Shown: positions 53,021-61,383 of the stretch, piece by piece
How positions within the stretch are numbered: position 1 is the stretch's first letter
How the letters are laid out: every line of letters starts with the position of its first letter
Translations under genes and position numbers: made by a program
The notes under the pieces: generated by a model
Database searches by the model: none
What the model saw: only the letters and a program-made list of their open reading frames with translations
Told to the model about the DNA's origin: nothing
Assembly (NCBI RefSeq): GCF_023715645.1
Contig: NZ_JAMBOP010000018.1
Span: 1-64,000, forward strand
Direction: 5' to 3'
Origin: Bacillus cytotoxicus
GTDB lineage: Bacteria; Bacillota; Bacilli; Bacillales; Bacillaceae_G
Length of the DNA stretch: 64,000 bases

Positions 53021-53302
53021 AAAGCGCTAACGAAATTATATGATTTTATATTTTTGATGTCAATACAAAACGTTATTTGTATGAATTTACCACAAAAGCA
53101 TACAAAATTTTCATTTGCAGCGTGTATGTAATTTTATATCCTTCAATGTAATACCCCCTTTCTATGCCACTTAAAACAATATGTAACTACTTGTACAATT
53201 CTATTCCTAACAAAAATAAGAAGGGCACATCCCCTTCTTACAATGGACTTTCAAAAGTATATATAATATCCACCGTCCCAGCTTCTTCAAAATACAAACA
53301 GA
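53021..53302. other. Intergenic region with one hairpin
   Basis: AT-rich. A terminator-like perfect stem TAAGAAGGG/CCCTTCTTA lies at 53217-53240 without an adjacent gene, so a gene has probably been lost here. No small ORF is supported. Confidence 0.5.
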
Positions 53303-53339
53303 AAAGCAGCCGACCCTTTGTATAAAATTCGGCTGCTTT
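53303..53339 (-). terminator. Terminator left from a deleted regulator gene
   Basis: Stem AAAGCAGCCGA/TCGGCTGCTTT, two bases past the stop of the GerE-like fragment. Confidence 0.85.
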
Positions 53340-53340
53340 C

Positions 53341-53427
53341 TTATAGTTCTAACTCTCCAATACGAAGAAGCTCAACCACTGCTTGTGAACGTCCTTTAAC
53401 TCCTAGCTTTTGCATTGCACTGTTGAT
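53341..53427 (-). pseudogene. C-terminal stump of a GerE-like LuxR-type regulator
   Basis: Twenty-eight codons ending 'AMQKLGVKGRSQAVVELLRI' and 'GELEL'. That is the end of the helix-turn-helix of GerE, the late mother-cell sporulation regulator ('NAMQKLGVKGRSQAVVELLRMGELEL' in Bacillus, from memory). Upstream the frame hits TAG at once, so about 45 residues are missing. The intact gerE should be elsewhere; this is a duplicated or displaced stump that kept its terminator. Confidence 0.7.
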
Positions 53428-53465
53428 CTAATTATTACTACATTAAAGAAAACATTACGGAAGAC

Positions 53466-53496
53466 CCCATCGCCTCATATCCATCAGCTTAAGATT
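53466..53496. repeat. Second solo IS231/IS4-like terminal sequence
   Basis: CATATCCATCAGCTTAAG (53475-53492) matches the IS231 end CATGCCCATCAACTTAAG at 15 of 18 positions as I recall it. No transposase is nearby. It sits just upstream of the GerE stump and marks a likely past insertion and deletion. Confidence 0.4.
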
Positions 53497-53622
53497 TTGA
53501 AGTGCACCAAAAACGAAATTTTTTCTTGCTACATTTAATTACGATAATTAAGTTCACTTTTTTCGTTTTAAAGTATTTTTTTATTTGTTAGCTTGATGAT
53601 TATGAGGCAGAACACCAAAGGC

Positions 53623-53742
53623 CTATTGCATTACCTCTTCTTTAGATTGAGTAAAAAAGAAGATAAAAATAATTAAAGGAAGAGCTAGAAGAAAGACTCC
53701 ATTTTTAGATGGCATAATAGAAGGAATATCGGTTAAAGCCAT
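53623..53742 (-). CDS. Micro-ORF, 39-residue membrane peptide
   Basis: MALTDIPSIMPSKNGVFLLA, then 'LPLIIFIFFFTQSKEEVMQ'. One membrane helix with a short charged tail. Its ATG lies four bases after the stop of the upstream gene and behind AAAGGAATGATGAC, so it is probably co-translated with it. No family is known to me. Confidence 0.55.
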   Translation of the reverse strand: MALTDIPSIMPSKNGVFLLALPLIIFIFFFTQSKEEVMQ

Positions 53743-53746
53743 GTCA

Positions 53747-54199
53747 TCATTCCTTTGTAAGTATTTTTAATAAGTTAGGATTAACATCAAAATGTTTCGA
53801 CACAACCTTTTGAAAGAAATTATAATCCCTTTTCAAGTAAGGAAGAGTAGGTTCAAGTTTAGGAACACCAAAAATTGGCCCACTAACATTAATGGTAAAT
53901 CTACCAGGTGCAATAAAACTACCCGTAACACCAATTTCGTCATTGAGTAATAAAACGGCTAGGATAACGTCTATTACATCAATAATTATATTCGTAGTTT
54001 GTTTTTCAGATTTACCTTCGATTCGACTTTCTCCAGTTAATGGTCCTCCTAATGAAACGCGAAACCCTCCTGGTGTCACAAAAACTCCTATAATGGTGAT
54101 TTGTCCAGTTAACAATAGCGCGACTGTCACAATACTGAGATCACGTTGGATAGACCTTATGACTTGTATATTTTTTGTAATTTCAATGTTTTTTTCCAA
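53747..54199 (-). CDS. Unknown protein with an internal duplication
   Basis: A 150-residue protein of unknown function. It holds two copies of a ~40-residue unit: 'VTVALLLTGQITIIGVFVTP' plus 'GGFRVSLGGPLTGESRIE', and 'ILAVLLLNDEIGVTGSFIAP' plus 'GRFTINVSGPIFGVPKLE'. The shared pattern is ALLL-x4-I-x-I-x-G-x-F-x-x-PG-x-F-x5-GP-x-x-G. Each copy is one hydrophobic hairpin and one beta segment. I take the TTG start at 54199 (AGAGGGTGTGACAATATTG) and not an ATG 20 codons upstream. It may be a spore-surface or membrane protein; the context gives no proof. Confidence 0.7.
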   Translation of the reverse strand: MEKNIEITKNIQVIRSIQRDLSIVTVALLLTGQITIIGVFVTPGGFRVSLGGPLTGESRIEGKSEKQTTNIIIDVIDVILAVLLLNDEIGVTGSFIAPGRFTINVSGPIFGVPKLEPTLPYLKRDYNFFQKVVSKHFDVNPNLLKILTKE

Positions 54200-54346
54200 T
54201 ATTGTCACACCCTCTAGACACATGTTATTCTGAGTGATGTTAAATGTGATTACGAACAAGTATGAAATATAAGAATTTAGTACATATTTTCTTTTATTGA
54301 CGAAAATGATAAATAAGATACAACTTTGTACTTTGGAGGTTATAGT

Positions 54347-54820
54347 ATGCGAAAGATAACAGTTGTTCTTTTTTGTATGATATGTTTTATTTTCAGTAGT
54401 AATATATTAGCGAAAGCTTCCTCGTTTAGTAATCTTCCTATATCCAAGTCCTCTGACCATTGGTATTTAAAAATAAATAAAGCTGACGATGAACCAAGGC
54501 TTTCAAAACCAAAACAAGGCGTAGTTAATACATATAGTCTAGATGTGAAGAACCTTGGGAAAAATGTGTATAATTTAGATGTAGATATATATAGTAACTT
54601 TAACGATTCCGAAACTTTGCAAGCAAACATAGACGCACCAGAAACTAAGAGAACAGTTCCAAATAATGAATACCATTTTTCTAACTTTCCTGTATCAGTA
54701 GACGCAAAGGGTATTACAGTTATTATTACATGGCAAGAGGGACTACCTAAGACATTACCAAATGGGGAAACGATAAACGCAAGAAAATATAAAGAAATAT
54801 TTGTGTTCAATCAAAAATAA
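54347..54820 (+). CDS. Secreted protein of unknown function
   Basis: A 157-residue exported protein. The signal peptide ends at about residue 24 ('FSSNILAKASSFS'). The mature part has beta-strand character ('DHWYLKINKADDEPRLSKPK', 'YSLDVKNLGKNVYNLDVDIY', 'AKGITVIITWQEG'), which suggests a single immunoglobulin-like sandwich. GGAGGTTATAGTATG gives the start. It is divergent from the duplicated-repeat gene and shares a roughly 150-base promoter region with it. Confidence 0.75.
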   Translation: MRKITVVLFCMICFIFSSNILAKASSFSNLPISKSSDHWYLKINKADDEPRLSKPKQGVVNTYSLDVKNLGKNVYNLDVDIYSNFNDSETLQANIDAPETKRTVPNNEYHFSNFPVSVDAKGITVIITWQEGLPKTLPNGETINARKYKEIFVFNQK

Positions 54821-54821
54821 A

Positions 54822-54860
54822 GAATAAAAGCTCTCATTCAAAACTAGAGAGCTTTTATTC
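54822..54860 (+). terminator. Terminator of the secreted protein gene
   Basis: Perfect 14-bp stem GAATAAAAGCTCTC/GAGAGCTTTTATTC, immediately after the stop. Confidence 0.93.
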
Positions 54861-54978
54861 TTTATTTAGGTATGAATATCATATATGTAAAGTTGATATA
54901 ACGCGTGTTACTGAAAGTAAAAAAAGTGAATCACTTATTATCCATCTAATGACAATAAAAGATGCAATTTGTACTAAA

Positions 54979-55500
54979 TCATAGTTCTATCCAATAACGC
55001 TGAACAATTTCGCCAGTATTAGGGGAAATCACTTCATTTTCTAAGATACCTCCAACTTTTTGAATCGTTTTGGCAGAGCCGATATTTGCTTTGTCACAAG
55101 TTATCAACACTCTCTCCAATCCTAATTTTTTCGCTTCAAGTAAAGAAAGCCGAAGTTGCTCAGCGGCGTAACCCTTACGGCGTTCGTCGGGATGCACACT
55201 ATAACCGATATGCCCACTCTCCATCAGTAATTCTGGCGTTAATCGATGGCGGATATTGATTACACCGATTAACTTCCCCTTTCCAATGCTCAAATACTGA
55301 GTGGACGGAACTCGATTTGGTGGTAAAGTTTCTCCTTTTTCTTGAATTCTGACTTTTTCAAGCCATTCGTTAATAGAATCAAAATGCTGTAAGGAACAAC
55401 TACCATACGGTTGCTCTCTTGAATTTAGGAATGCTTGACGATAATCCATAATTTGTTTGCTATGTTGGTGAGTTGGTTTCACTAATTTCATTGTCATCAT
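54979..55500 (-). CDS. GNAT-family N-acetyltransferase
   Basis: A 173-residue acetyltransferase. The acetyl-CoA loop is 'HPDERRKGYAAEQLRLSLLE' (RRKGYA), preceded by 'IGYSVHPD' and followed by 'VLITCDKANIGSAKTIQKVG' and 'RYWIEL'. These are the marks of the DUF/RimI-like group that acts on small molecules or protein N-termini. AGGAGAAAG precedes two adjacent ATGs; I use the first. Confidence 0.88.
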   Translation of the reverse strand: MMTMKLVKPTHQHSKQIMDYRQAFLNSREQPYGSCSLQHFDSINEWLEKVRIQEKGETLPPNRVPSTQYLSIGKGKLIGVINIRHRLTPELLMESGHIGYSVHPDERRKGYAAEQLRLSLLEAKKLGLERVLITCDKANIGSAKTIQKVGGILENEVISPNTGEIVQRYWIEL

Positions 55501-55611
55501 CTTTCTCCTATATCTTTTTCTTTCCAGTTTACAATATTCAGAATAAATAGAATAGAGTTGGGAGGCTTTTTCTATTGAAAAAAATTTTGGGTTTATGGAA
55601 AAACAGACAAA

Positions 55612-55716
55612 TTAGGACAAATAATTAAAAAGAAACGGGATTAATAATACCAGAATGACACCTACAACAGTCACGGATATAATTTTTAGCAAATCCCTTT
55701 TTACTTTCTTATCCAA
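55612..55716 (-). CDS. Micro-ORF, 34-residue membrane peptide
   Basis: MDKKVKRDLLKIISVTVVGV, then 'ILVLLIPFLFNYLS'. A positively charged start precedes one membrane helix, as in many small bacilli membrane peptides. The TTG start lies eight bases after a perfect AGGAGG, which is the main support. Neighbours do not suggest a role. Confidence 0.6.
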   Translation of the reverse strand: MDKKVKRDLLKIISVTVVGVILVLLIPFLFNYLS

Positions 55717-56139
55717 GAAATACACCTCCTGAATCGTTTGGTGTTATTTTCGAAATACTTAAAAATCTATTGTAGTAATACTATCACTTTTTGTGAACTA
55801 CCCACCACTTGCCCTTCTCGCTCCTTGAGGAAGGGGACTTCTTTTCGGGAAATATATTAAAATATTCCTATTTGGAGTAATAATTGTTCAACAATTAGGC
55901 GCGATTTACACCTCTATTTTCGCAATCCCTACACATCACATCTTCCATAAGATTACAAACAAGCACACAACTCCAATCAGCAGCGGCCTTCATCCTCTAC
56001 TAAATTATTAAAAGGAAACATACCCCTTAAAATTTTATGAGCTTCTTTTTGTAAGGCTCTTTTCTGAAAGAGTGTTACTAATGAAGATAGAGACAAAAGG
56101 ATAATTATAGTAAAATTGAACCACGAGGAGGTGTCGATA
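55717..56139. other. Intergenic region with an IS200/IS605-like hairpin
   Basis: GAACTACCCACCACTTGCCC, then a stem around CCCTTCTCGCTCCTTGAGGAAGGGG (arms CCCTTC/GAAGGG, about 55819-55839) and ACTTCTTTTCGGG resembles the terminal hairpin of IS200/IS605 elements. On the minus strand 55977-56110 codes coherent text ('LFQKRALQKEAHKILRGMFP', 'FNNLVEDEGRC' and stop) that may be the tail of a lost membrane protein. Confidence 0.35.
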
Positions 56140-56448
56140 ATGAAGTTACCCAAATGTACGAATTGTAACCATAAACTTTCTTGGACACATACATTTAAAC
56201 AAACAATGATTATAAAAAGAGACCCTTTACAATGCCAACACTGTAAACATGACTTATTCTTTACTGCCAAGTCGAAAAAGAGGTTATTTCTATTAGTAGC
56301 CCTTTTCCCTATTTTATTTGTAATTTTGACTGCCTTCCAAGTTCCTATGATAATATCTGTTCCTTCATTAATTATCTACCCTACTTTAGTTATGCTAATT
56401 ATCCCTTTCCTTATTGAAATAAGAAGAAACGAAGAGGCCTTATTTTAA
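56140..56448 (+). CDS. Zinc-ribbon membrane protein, cxxc_20_cxxc type
   Basis: A 102-residue protein. Two CxxC pairs about 20 residues apart ('PKCTNCNHKLSW' and 'LQCQHCKHDLFF') form a zinc ribbon. They are followed by two membrane helices ('LFLLVALFPILFVILTAF' and 'PSLIIYPTLVMLIIPFLI'). This matches the TIGR04104 family. Role unknown. GAGGAGGTGTCGATAATG fixes the start. Confidence 0.85.
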   Translation: MKLPKCTNCNHKLSWTHTFKQTMIIKRDPLQCQHCKHDLFFTAKSKKRLFLLVALFPILFVILTAFQVPMIISVPSLIIYPTLVMLIIPFLIEIRRNEEALF

Positions 56449-56450
56449 TA

Positions 56451-56470
56451 AGGACGAATCATTTCGTCCT
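56451..56470 (+). terminator. Terminator of the zinc-ribbon gene
   Basis: Stem AGGACGAA/TTCGTCCT with a four-base loop and TTTTTC after. Confidence 0.9.
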
Positions 56471-56511
56471 TTTTCTTTGTAAGTACAAATCATTCTGCAA
56501 CACTTTCTAGG

Positions 56512-57795
56512 CTATTTTATTTTATGCCCTTCACCTTTTCTAGACCATATCACAACAGGAATGAGTAATAACGCTAAAGCCCCTCCCGCTAATGATAACG
56601 ATGCATAACTTGAATTAGCTACTACCATGCCGGACATCGCGCCGCCAGAAGCACCTGCCAATGCAATAAAAACGTCTACTTTCCCTTGTGTCTTTGCACG
56701 TGTTGCAGGTTCTGTTGAATCAACAATTTGAGCCGTGCCACTTATTAATCCAAAATTCCATCCTAATCCAAGTAAAGAAAGAGCAACAGTTAGGAGTATT
56801 AAAGAATCGCTCGGTGCAATAGCAGCTACCACCCCAGCACTGAGAAGTATAACTCCGGAAGCAATACTCATCACCATTCGACCAACTTTATCAACAAGGA
56901 TTCCTGTAACAAGTGATGGAAGGTACATTGCTCCTACATGAAATCCAATAACAAGACCTACTTCATTTAAGCCATGTCCATGGTGTTTCATATGTATAGG
57001 TGTCATCGTCATAATAGCAACCATGACAACTTGTGTAAGTATCATAACGATTGCTCCAACTGTAACACCCCTATTATTTGTTGTTGCTTTCTTAGTTATC
57101 GAATGCTCATTATATGTATGTTTCTGCTTATGTGTTTCTATCATGTTTGCTACAAGTAATGGATCTGGGCGAAGCATAACGAAAAGTACGAGACCTGCTA
57201 AAAGAAATGCAGCTGCTGATAATATGAAAGGACCAGCAAGTTCAGAAATACCAACAGAACGAGCAAAACGCCCCATTACTCCCACTAAGTTCGGTCCCGC
57301 TACCGCACCAAAGGTTGTCATAACCATTGTAATACTAATAGCAGTTGCCCGTTGTTTATTATTTGCTAAGTCTGTTCCAGCATAACGAGCCTGTAAATTT
57401 GTAGCTGTACCTGCACCGTAAATAAGCAGAGAAGCAAGTAAGAGAATAATACTACTCGTTAAAGTAGCAAGTATCACACCAATAGCTCCAAGTCCTCCGA
57501 CCATAAATCCTGTCGCAAGTCCTATTCGACGCCCATAACGTTGCGATAGCTTTCCTACTATAAATGCGGCTCCTGCCGATCCCATTGTCAATATAGCAGA
57601 TGGCAACCCAGCGAACGCATCTGTCCCAAGCATTTGCTGTGCGAGAAGTGCACCTACCGTAATTCCAGCAGCTAGCCCCGCACCGCCAAACATTTGTGAA
57701 ATACTTACAATTACTAACGTCCGTTTATATAACATTTTTTGTTCTTCTACTGTATACATATGATTCCTTATTGAACCATCAGCTTTATCCAGCAT
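56512..57795 (-). CDS. MFS transporter, drug-efflux type
   Basis: A 427-residue, 12-helix major facilitator. The 2-3 loop is 'IVGKLSQRYGRRIGLATGFM' (GxLxxRxGRR) and the 8-9 loop is 'GILVDKVGRMVMSIASGV'. The middle loop is rich in His, Lys and Thr ('ETHKQKHTYNEHSITKKATT'). Substrate unknown. GGTGAGGGAATG gives the start. Single gene, convergent with the zinc-ribbon gene. Confidence 0.88.
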   Translation of the reverse strand: MLDKADGSIRNHMYTVEEQKMLYKRTLVIVSISQMFGGAGLAAGITVGALLAQQMLGTDAFAGLPSAILTMGSAGAAFIVGKLSQRYGRRIGLATGFMVGGLGAIGVILATLTSSIILLLASLLIYGAGTATNLQARYAGTDLANNKQRATAISITMVMTTFGAVAGPNLVGVMGRFARSVGISELAGPFILSAAAFLLAGLVLFVMLRPDPLLVANMIETHKQKHTYNEHSITKKATTNNRGVTVGAIVMILTQVVMVAIMTMTPIHMKHHGHGLNEVGLVIGFHVGAMYLPSLVTGILVDKVGRMVMSIASGVILLSAGVVAAIAPSDSLILLTVALSLLGLGWNFGLISGTAQIVDSTEPATRAKTQGKVDVFIALAGASGGAMSGMVVANSSYASLSLAGGALALLLIPVVIWSRKGEGHKIK

Positions 57796-57999
57796 TCCCT
57801 CACCATCTTTTTTAAAAATTCTCTCTTTTTCAAATGTACTATGATTAGTGTTTCATATTCAATTAAATTGCCCTAGGCTCTTTTTGTTCTTTTGAAAAAA
57901 CTTCCAAAACACTTTGATTTAGAGCTATTTTTATTAAATATACAAAGTAATGTCAGGGAATTATAACCTTTGATACCACTCTAAAGGGGCTATTTTAAA

Positions 58000-58471
58000 A
58001 TGAAAATAATGCAAATCATCTTACTCTCATTAGGAATTTTAAATTCTTCTTCGATTCTTATTTTCGCTAACGAGAATAAGAAAGATTGCCGATGTTCCTT
58101 ATCATAAGATGGATATTTTGAATGGAAACCAAAAAGTAGGTTTAGCCATTTGGCAGTGGTACCTTGCTGATAGCTATCTCATAGATACTTTAAAATGGAA
58201 CGGTAAAAAATTAGCTTTTGATGGAGAATTATATTCTCAATATTATCCTATCATTGAAAAATTCTATCACGATAAAATTACAGAAATGGATGCCTGGTTT
58301 TATTGGTATTGTCTTGCGGATGCACAAATAAAAACAAATTTATTAGAAAAGGCTTCTTACTCTATTCAGAAAGGCCTTTCATTAGCAAAGCATTTATCGA
58401 TGCCAGATGTAGTTCAAAATTTCAACGAATTATATAGCAAGCTTGTAGAAAAGAAAAAACACCCTTTTTAA
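58000..58471 (+). pseudogene. Frameshifted exported protein of unknown function
   Basis: The first frame (58000-58106) has AAAGGGG and starts MKIMQIILLSLGILNSSSIL with a signal peptide ('LIFANENKKDC'), then stops. The next frame, overlapping at about 58085, continues 'DVPYHKMDILNGNQKVGLAI' and 'WQWYLADSYLIDTLKW', for 120 more codons. Fused, they would give a secreted protein of about 150 residues rich in aromatic residues. One base gained or lost near 58085 explains the break; a sequencing error is possible. No family is recognised. Confidence 0.6.
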
Positions 58472-58811
58472 TTGGAAGCCAAGAGATGATTGACAACACC
58501 TGATCCTAATAATGTTCTATAAGACAGATAATAAATAACGTATCTTTTCATCAATTTCTCTATTCAATGATATTGAATAACAGACCATTTCGCTTCAACA
58601 GTTCGCTATTTCACTGAATCCGAATTATTTTTTTGAATTTCTATTTAATTTGACCTCGTGCTAGTACTTCTATATTTACAACTATAAAACAATATATCAC
58701 GATCAGATTCTAATAAAATATCATAATTAACAATACGCACAACACTGTTATAATGGTACATCGGTACAAAAATAACAATCTGGTTATATCAAGCGAAAAG
58801 GATGCGGAATT
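58472..58811. other. Intergenic region with a promoter and GGTACA repeats
   Basis: On the right, TTAACA (58727-58732), 16 bases, TATAAT (58749-58754) precedes the next gene. Just after the -10, GGTACA occurs twice in direct orientation (58755-58760 and 58763-58768). Small ribbon-helix-helix repressors bind tandem sites of about this size, so autoregulation is possible. The rest holds nothing that I can name. Confidence 0.5.
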
Positions 58812-59099
58812 ATGAAACAACATAACGAACAATCAACTGGAAAAGATCAAAATATCAAAGTTGAACGTGTGCAAACTGGTATGAGAATGGAAAAAAGAAT
58901 GGTAAAAGTTTTAAAAGCAATGGCAGAGTATCACGATATTTCACTAGGTGTTCTCCTTGAAAGAATTGTTCTTCATTCTTTTGAAAACAAACCCATGTTT
59001 AGCCAAGAAAATCTTGGAAAGATTAAAGCTATAAAAGAAGTTTACGACATGGATTATGGTTTAGAAATGAGTCGCCAATGGAAAGATTCGGAAAACTAG
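58812..59099 (+). CDS. Small ribbon-helix-helix-like protein
   Basis: A 95-residue charged protein. 'IKVERVQTGMRMEKRMVKVL' followed by 'KAMAEYHDISLGVLLERIVL' has the strand-helix-helix look of MetJ/Arc-type DNA-binding dimers. The acidic C-terminal part ('IKEVYDMDYGLEMSRQWKDS') would be an effector or dimer segment. AAAAGGATGCGGAATTATG is an acceptable ribosome site. The call rests on pattern only. Confidence 0.65.
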   Translation: MKQHNEQSTGKDQNIKVERVQTGMRMEKRMVKVLKAMAEYHDISLGVLLERIVLHSFENKPMFSQENLGKIKAIKEVYDMDYGLEMSRQWKDSEN

Positions 59100-59190
59100 A
59101 ATAAGTATTTTAAGTAAATCATCATCTTGAGTTTTTGTAATCTATCTGTGAAATAAAGACGTTGAATAACATTATCAGGAGCGATATGAA

Positions 59191-60177
59191 ATGAAATTTA
59201 GTACATTAACAATATTTGACCATTATCCAAATCAATCATCCCGTACACCAAGACAATTCTACAACGAAGTATTGGAACAAGCTGTTCGGACTGAAGAAAT
59301 GAATTTTGATGGTGTATGGTTTACAGAACATCACTTCTCAGATTTTGGCATCAATCCCTCTCCAGCAGTTCTACTCGCTGCGGTATCTCAAAGGACGAAT
59401 AGGATTCGTCTTGGTGTCGGTGTTTCGGTACTTCCATTACACAATCCTTTACGAATTGCTGAGGATTATGCGGTTGTCGATCTTTTATCAAACGGGAGAT
59501 TAGATTTAGGGTTGGGTAGTGGATATAATCAGAAGGAATTTGATGGTTATAATATTTCATTAGAAGATAAAGCGGAGCGATTTAACGAGTCTCTAGAAGT
59601 GTTACAAAGAGCATGGTCAGGTAAACCTTTTTCTCATCAAGGGGACTTTTTTCAATACAAAGATATCAAGCTTAGTGTCCAGCCAATTCAAACTCCATTT
59701 CCACCTCACTGGATTGCAACCTCTAGTGAACAAGGGGCTACTCATGTTGCCAGTATGGGACGCAATTTCATGGCACTTGGATTTAGCAAATCACAAGATG
59801 AATTAGCAAAGCTGATTGATACATACAAAAATGTGTATCAAAAATCAGGACACGGTAATCCAGATCAATTAGAAATTCCTGTTGCCCTCCATGTCCATGT
59901 TGGTGAAACATTTGCAGAAGCTGAATCAAATGCAAAAGGTCCTTATCAATTATTTATGAATGCTCCGCATGGGAAAAACATCTCGTATGAGGTCCTAAAA
60001 CAGAATTTTAATCCAGTATTCGGGAGTCCTGATGAAGTTATTAAACAAATTCAATCTTACCGTGAAATAGGTGTTACAAACGTTATGGCAGTAATGAATT
60101 TTGGTGGATTAGAACACCATAAAGTGCTTTCATCATTAGACTTATTTGGTAAGTATGTAATTCCTGCTTGTAAGTGA
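59191..60177 (+). CDS. LLM-class flavin-dependent oxidoreductase
   Basis: A 328-residue luciferase-like monooxygenase, a TIM barrel that uses reduced flavin and oxygen. 'GVWFTEHHFSDFGINPSPAV' is the flavin-pocket loop, with 'IRLGVGVSVLPLHNPLRIAE' and 'GRLDLGLGSGYNQKEFDGYN' as the group's other markers. The substrate is unknown. AGGAGCGATATGAAATG fixes the start. Confidence 0.9.
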   Translation: MKFSTLTIFDHYPNQSSRTPRQFYNEVLEQAVRTEEMNFDGVWFTEHHFSDFGINPSPAVLLAAVSQRTNRIRLGVGVSVLPLHNPLRIAEDYAVVDLLSNGRLDLGLGSGYNQKEFDGYNISLEDKAERFNESLEVLQRAWSGKPFSHQGDFFQYKDIKLSVQPIQTPFPPHWIATSSEQGATHVASMGRNFMALGFSKSQDELAKLIDTYKNVYQKSGHGNPDQLEIPVALHVHVGETFAEAESNAKGPYQLFMNAPHGKNISYEVLKQNFNPVFGSPDEVIKQIQSYREIGVTNVMAVMNFGGLEHHKVLSSLDLFGKYVIPACK

Positions 60178-60247
60178 GATTTTGAAAAAGCATATCGTAC
60201 TTTAAAACAAACTCTCACCCCCCGGTTCACTCATGTATTAACTTTTT

Positions 60248-60279
60248 AAAAATAGCCATTGAATACAATGGCTATTTTT
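60248..60279 (+). terminator. Terminator of the flavin oxidoreductase gene
   Basis: Perfect 14-bp stem AAAAATAGCCATTG/CAATGGCTATTTTT with a four-base loop. Confidence 0.93.
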
Positions 60280-60359
60280 AATTTGCAATAAATATACATT
60301 TCTTTTTAGAGGGTACATTAGAACTCTATTGTTGTACAATAAAAATGAGGTGATAAATA

Positions 60360-61193
60360 ATGAAAAAAATACTACAAAATGTGCTGAAAAATTACGGTGT
60401 CATGCATTTAGAGAAAAGTATTTTAGATTCACTTGAGCCTACCATTCAGATACGTTTATGTAAAGAATCTGACGAAAAAATAACAGTGGGAACATCAAAG
60501 TTCGGGGGTTTTCCTGATTTACCTGTTGAGTTAGAACTTCCGATAAAAAATGACATGCCTCTACATTTTATCGGACAACTGAATTTAGAGGAAGTTCAAT
60601 CCTATCACCAAGGAAATCCACTGCCTACGAAAGGCATGTTGTATTTCTTTTATGATGTAGAAGAAGAACCATGGGGATTTGATCCAAAAGATATTGGAGG
60701 ACATCGTGTTTTATATACGAATAATGTAGAAAACCTAAAACGAAGAAAAATCACAACGGAAGTGTTCCCTTCTTCATTAATTTCATTTCAAGAAACATGG
60801 ACATTGAACAAAGAAAAAGTTGGGGAAACTGGTTTATCCGATGATGATGAATGGGACTTTTATGAAGAAATAGAACAATCGTATGTTAAAGATATAGATC
60901 ATGGATTCCATCATTTACTCGGTTCAGCACAAGCTATACAATCAGAAGAGATGGCAGAAGAGTGTCATCTTGTTACAAACGGATTTTATTTAGGAAATGG
61001 ATATCCTTCTAATAAGGAGATACAACGTTTGTCTGGTAGTCCTCGTGATTGGATGTTACTTTTACAAGTCGATACCGATGATGAATCTCAATTGTATTGG
61101 GGAGATTCTGGCCGACTGTATTTTTGGATAAAAAAAGAAGACTTATTACAAAAAAACTTCGAAAATACTTGGTTAATCTTGCAATGTTATTAA
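60360..61193 (+). CDS. YwqG-like protein (DUF1963)
   Basis: A 277-residue cytoplasmic protein. 'SKFGGFPDLPVELELP' early, 'PLHFIGQLNLEEVQ' and 'GMLYFFYDVEEEPWGFDPKD' in the middle, and 'LLLQVDTDDESQLYWGDSGR' with 'LYFWIKKEDL' near the end are the DUF1963 landmarks seen in B. subtilis YwqG. These often accompany contact-dependent toxin immunity regions, but no toxin gene is near this one. GAGGTGATAAATAATG gives the start. Confidence 0.87.
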   Translation: MKKILQNVLKNYGVMHLEKSILDSLEPTIQIRLCKESDEKITVGTSKFGGFPDLPVELELPIKNDMPLHFIGQLNLEEVQSYHQGNPLPTKGMLYFFYDVEEEPWGFDPKDIGGHRVLYTNNVENLKRRKITTEVFPSSLISFQETWTLNKEKVGETGLSDDDEWDFYEEIEQSYVKDIDHGFHHLLGSAQAIQSEEMAEECHLVTNGFYLGNGYPSNKEIQRLSGSPRDWMLLLQVDTDDESQLYWGDSGRLYFWIKKEDLLQKNFENTWLILQCY

Positions 61194-61256
61194 CTAAAAA
61201 ACACCTATTATGGTAAGTAGTTCAGATAATATAGAGAAACATAATAAACAGCATAG

Positions 61257-61287
61257 GAAACAACATATCAATTAGTGTGTTGTTCCC
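61257..61287 (+). terminator. Hairpin after the YwqG-like gene
   Basis: GGAAACAACA and TGTTGTTCC form a 9-bp stem around a short AT loop, 60-90 bases past the stop. Confidence 0.6.
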
Positions 61288-61383
61288 CTTGTTTTCATAT
61301 ATTTTATTGAGTTTTGATGATAAAGTCTCATAAAGTTAACTACAATGGAGAACTACCTTGTCCGCACTTCTCCACTCTTTGCA

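Noticed and set aside
55977-56270. 97-codon minus-strand frame ending 'NNLVEDEGRC'
   Set aside because: Its first half is antisense to the zinc-ribbon gene. Only the last 45 codons look coding, so I mention it as a possible relic and do not call a gene.
60360-61193. Immunity gene of a polymorphic toxin system
   Set aside because: DUF1963 proteins can serve as immunity factors, but no LXG or WXG toxin gene is adjacent.
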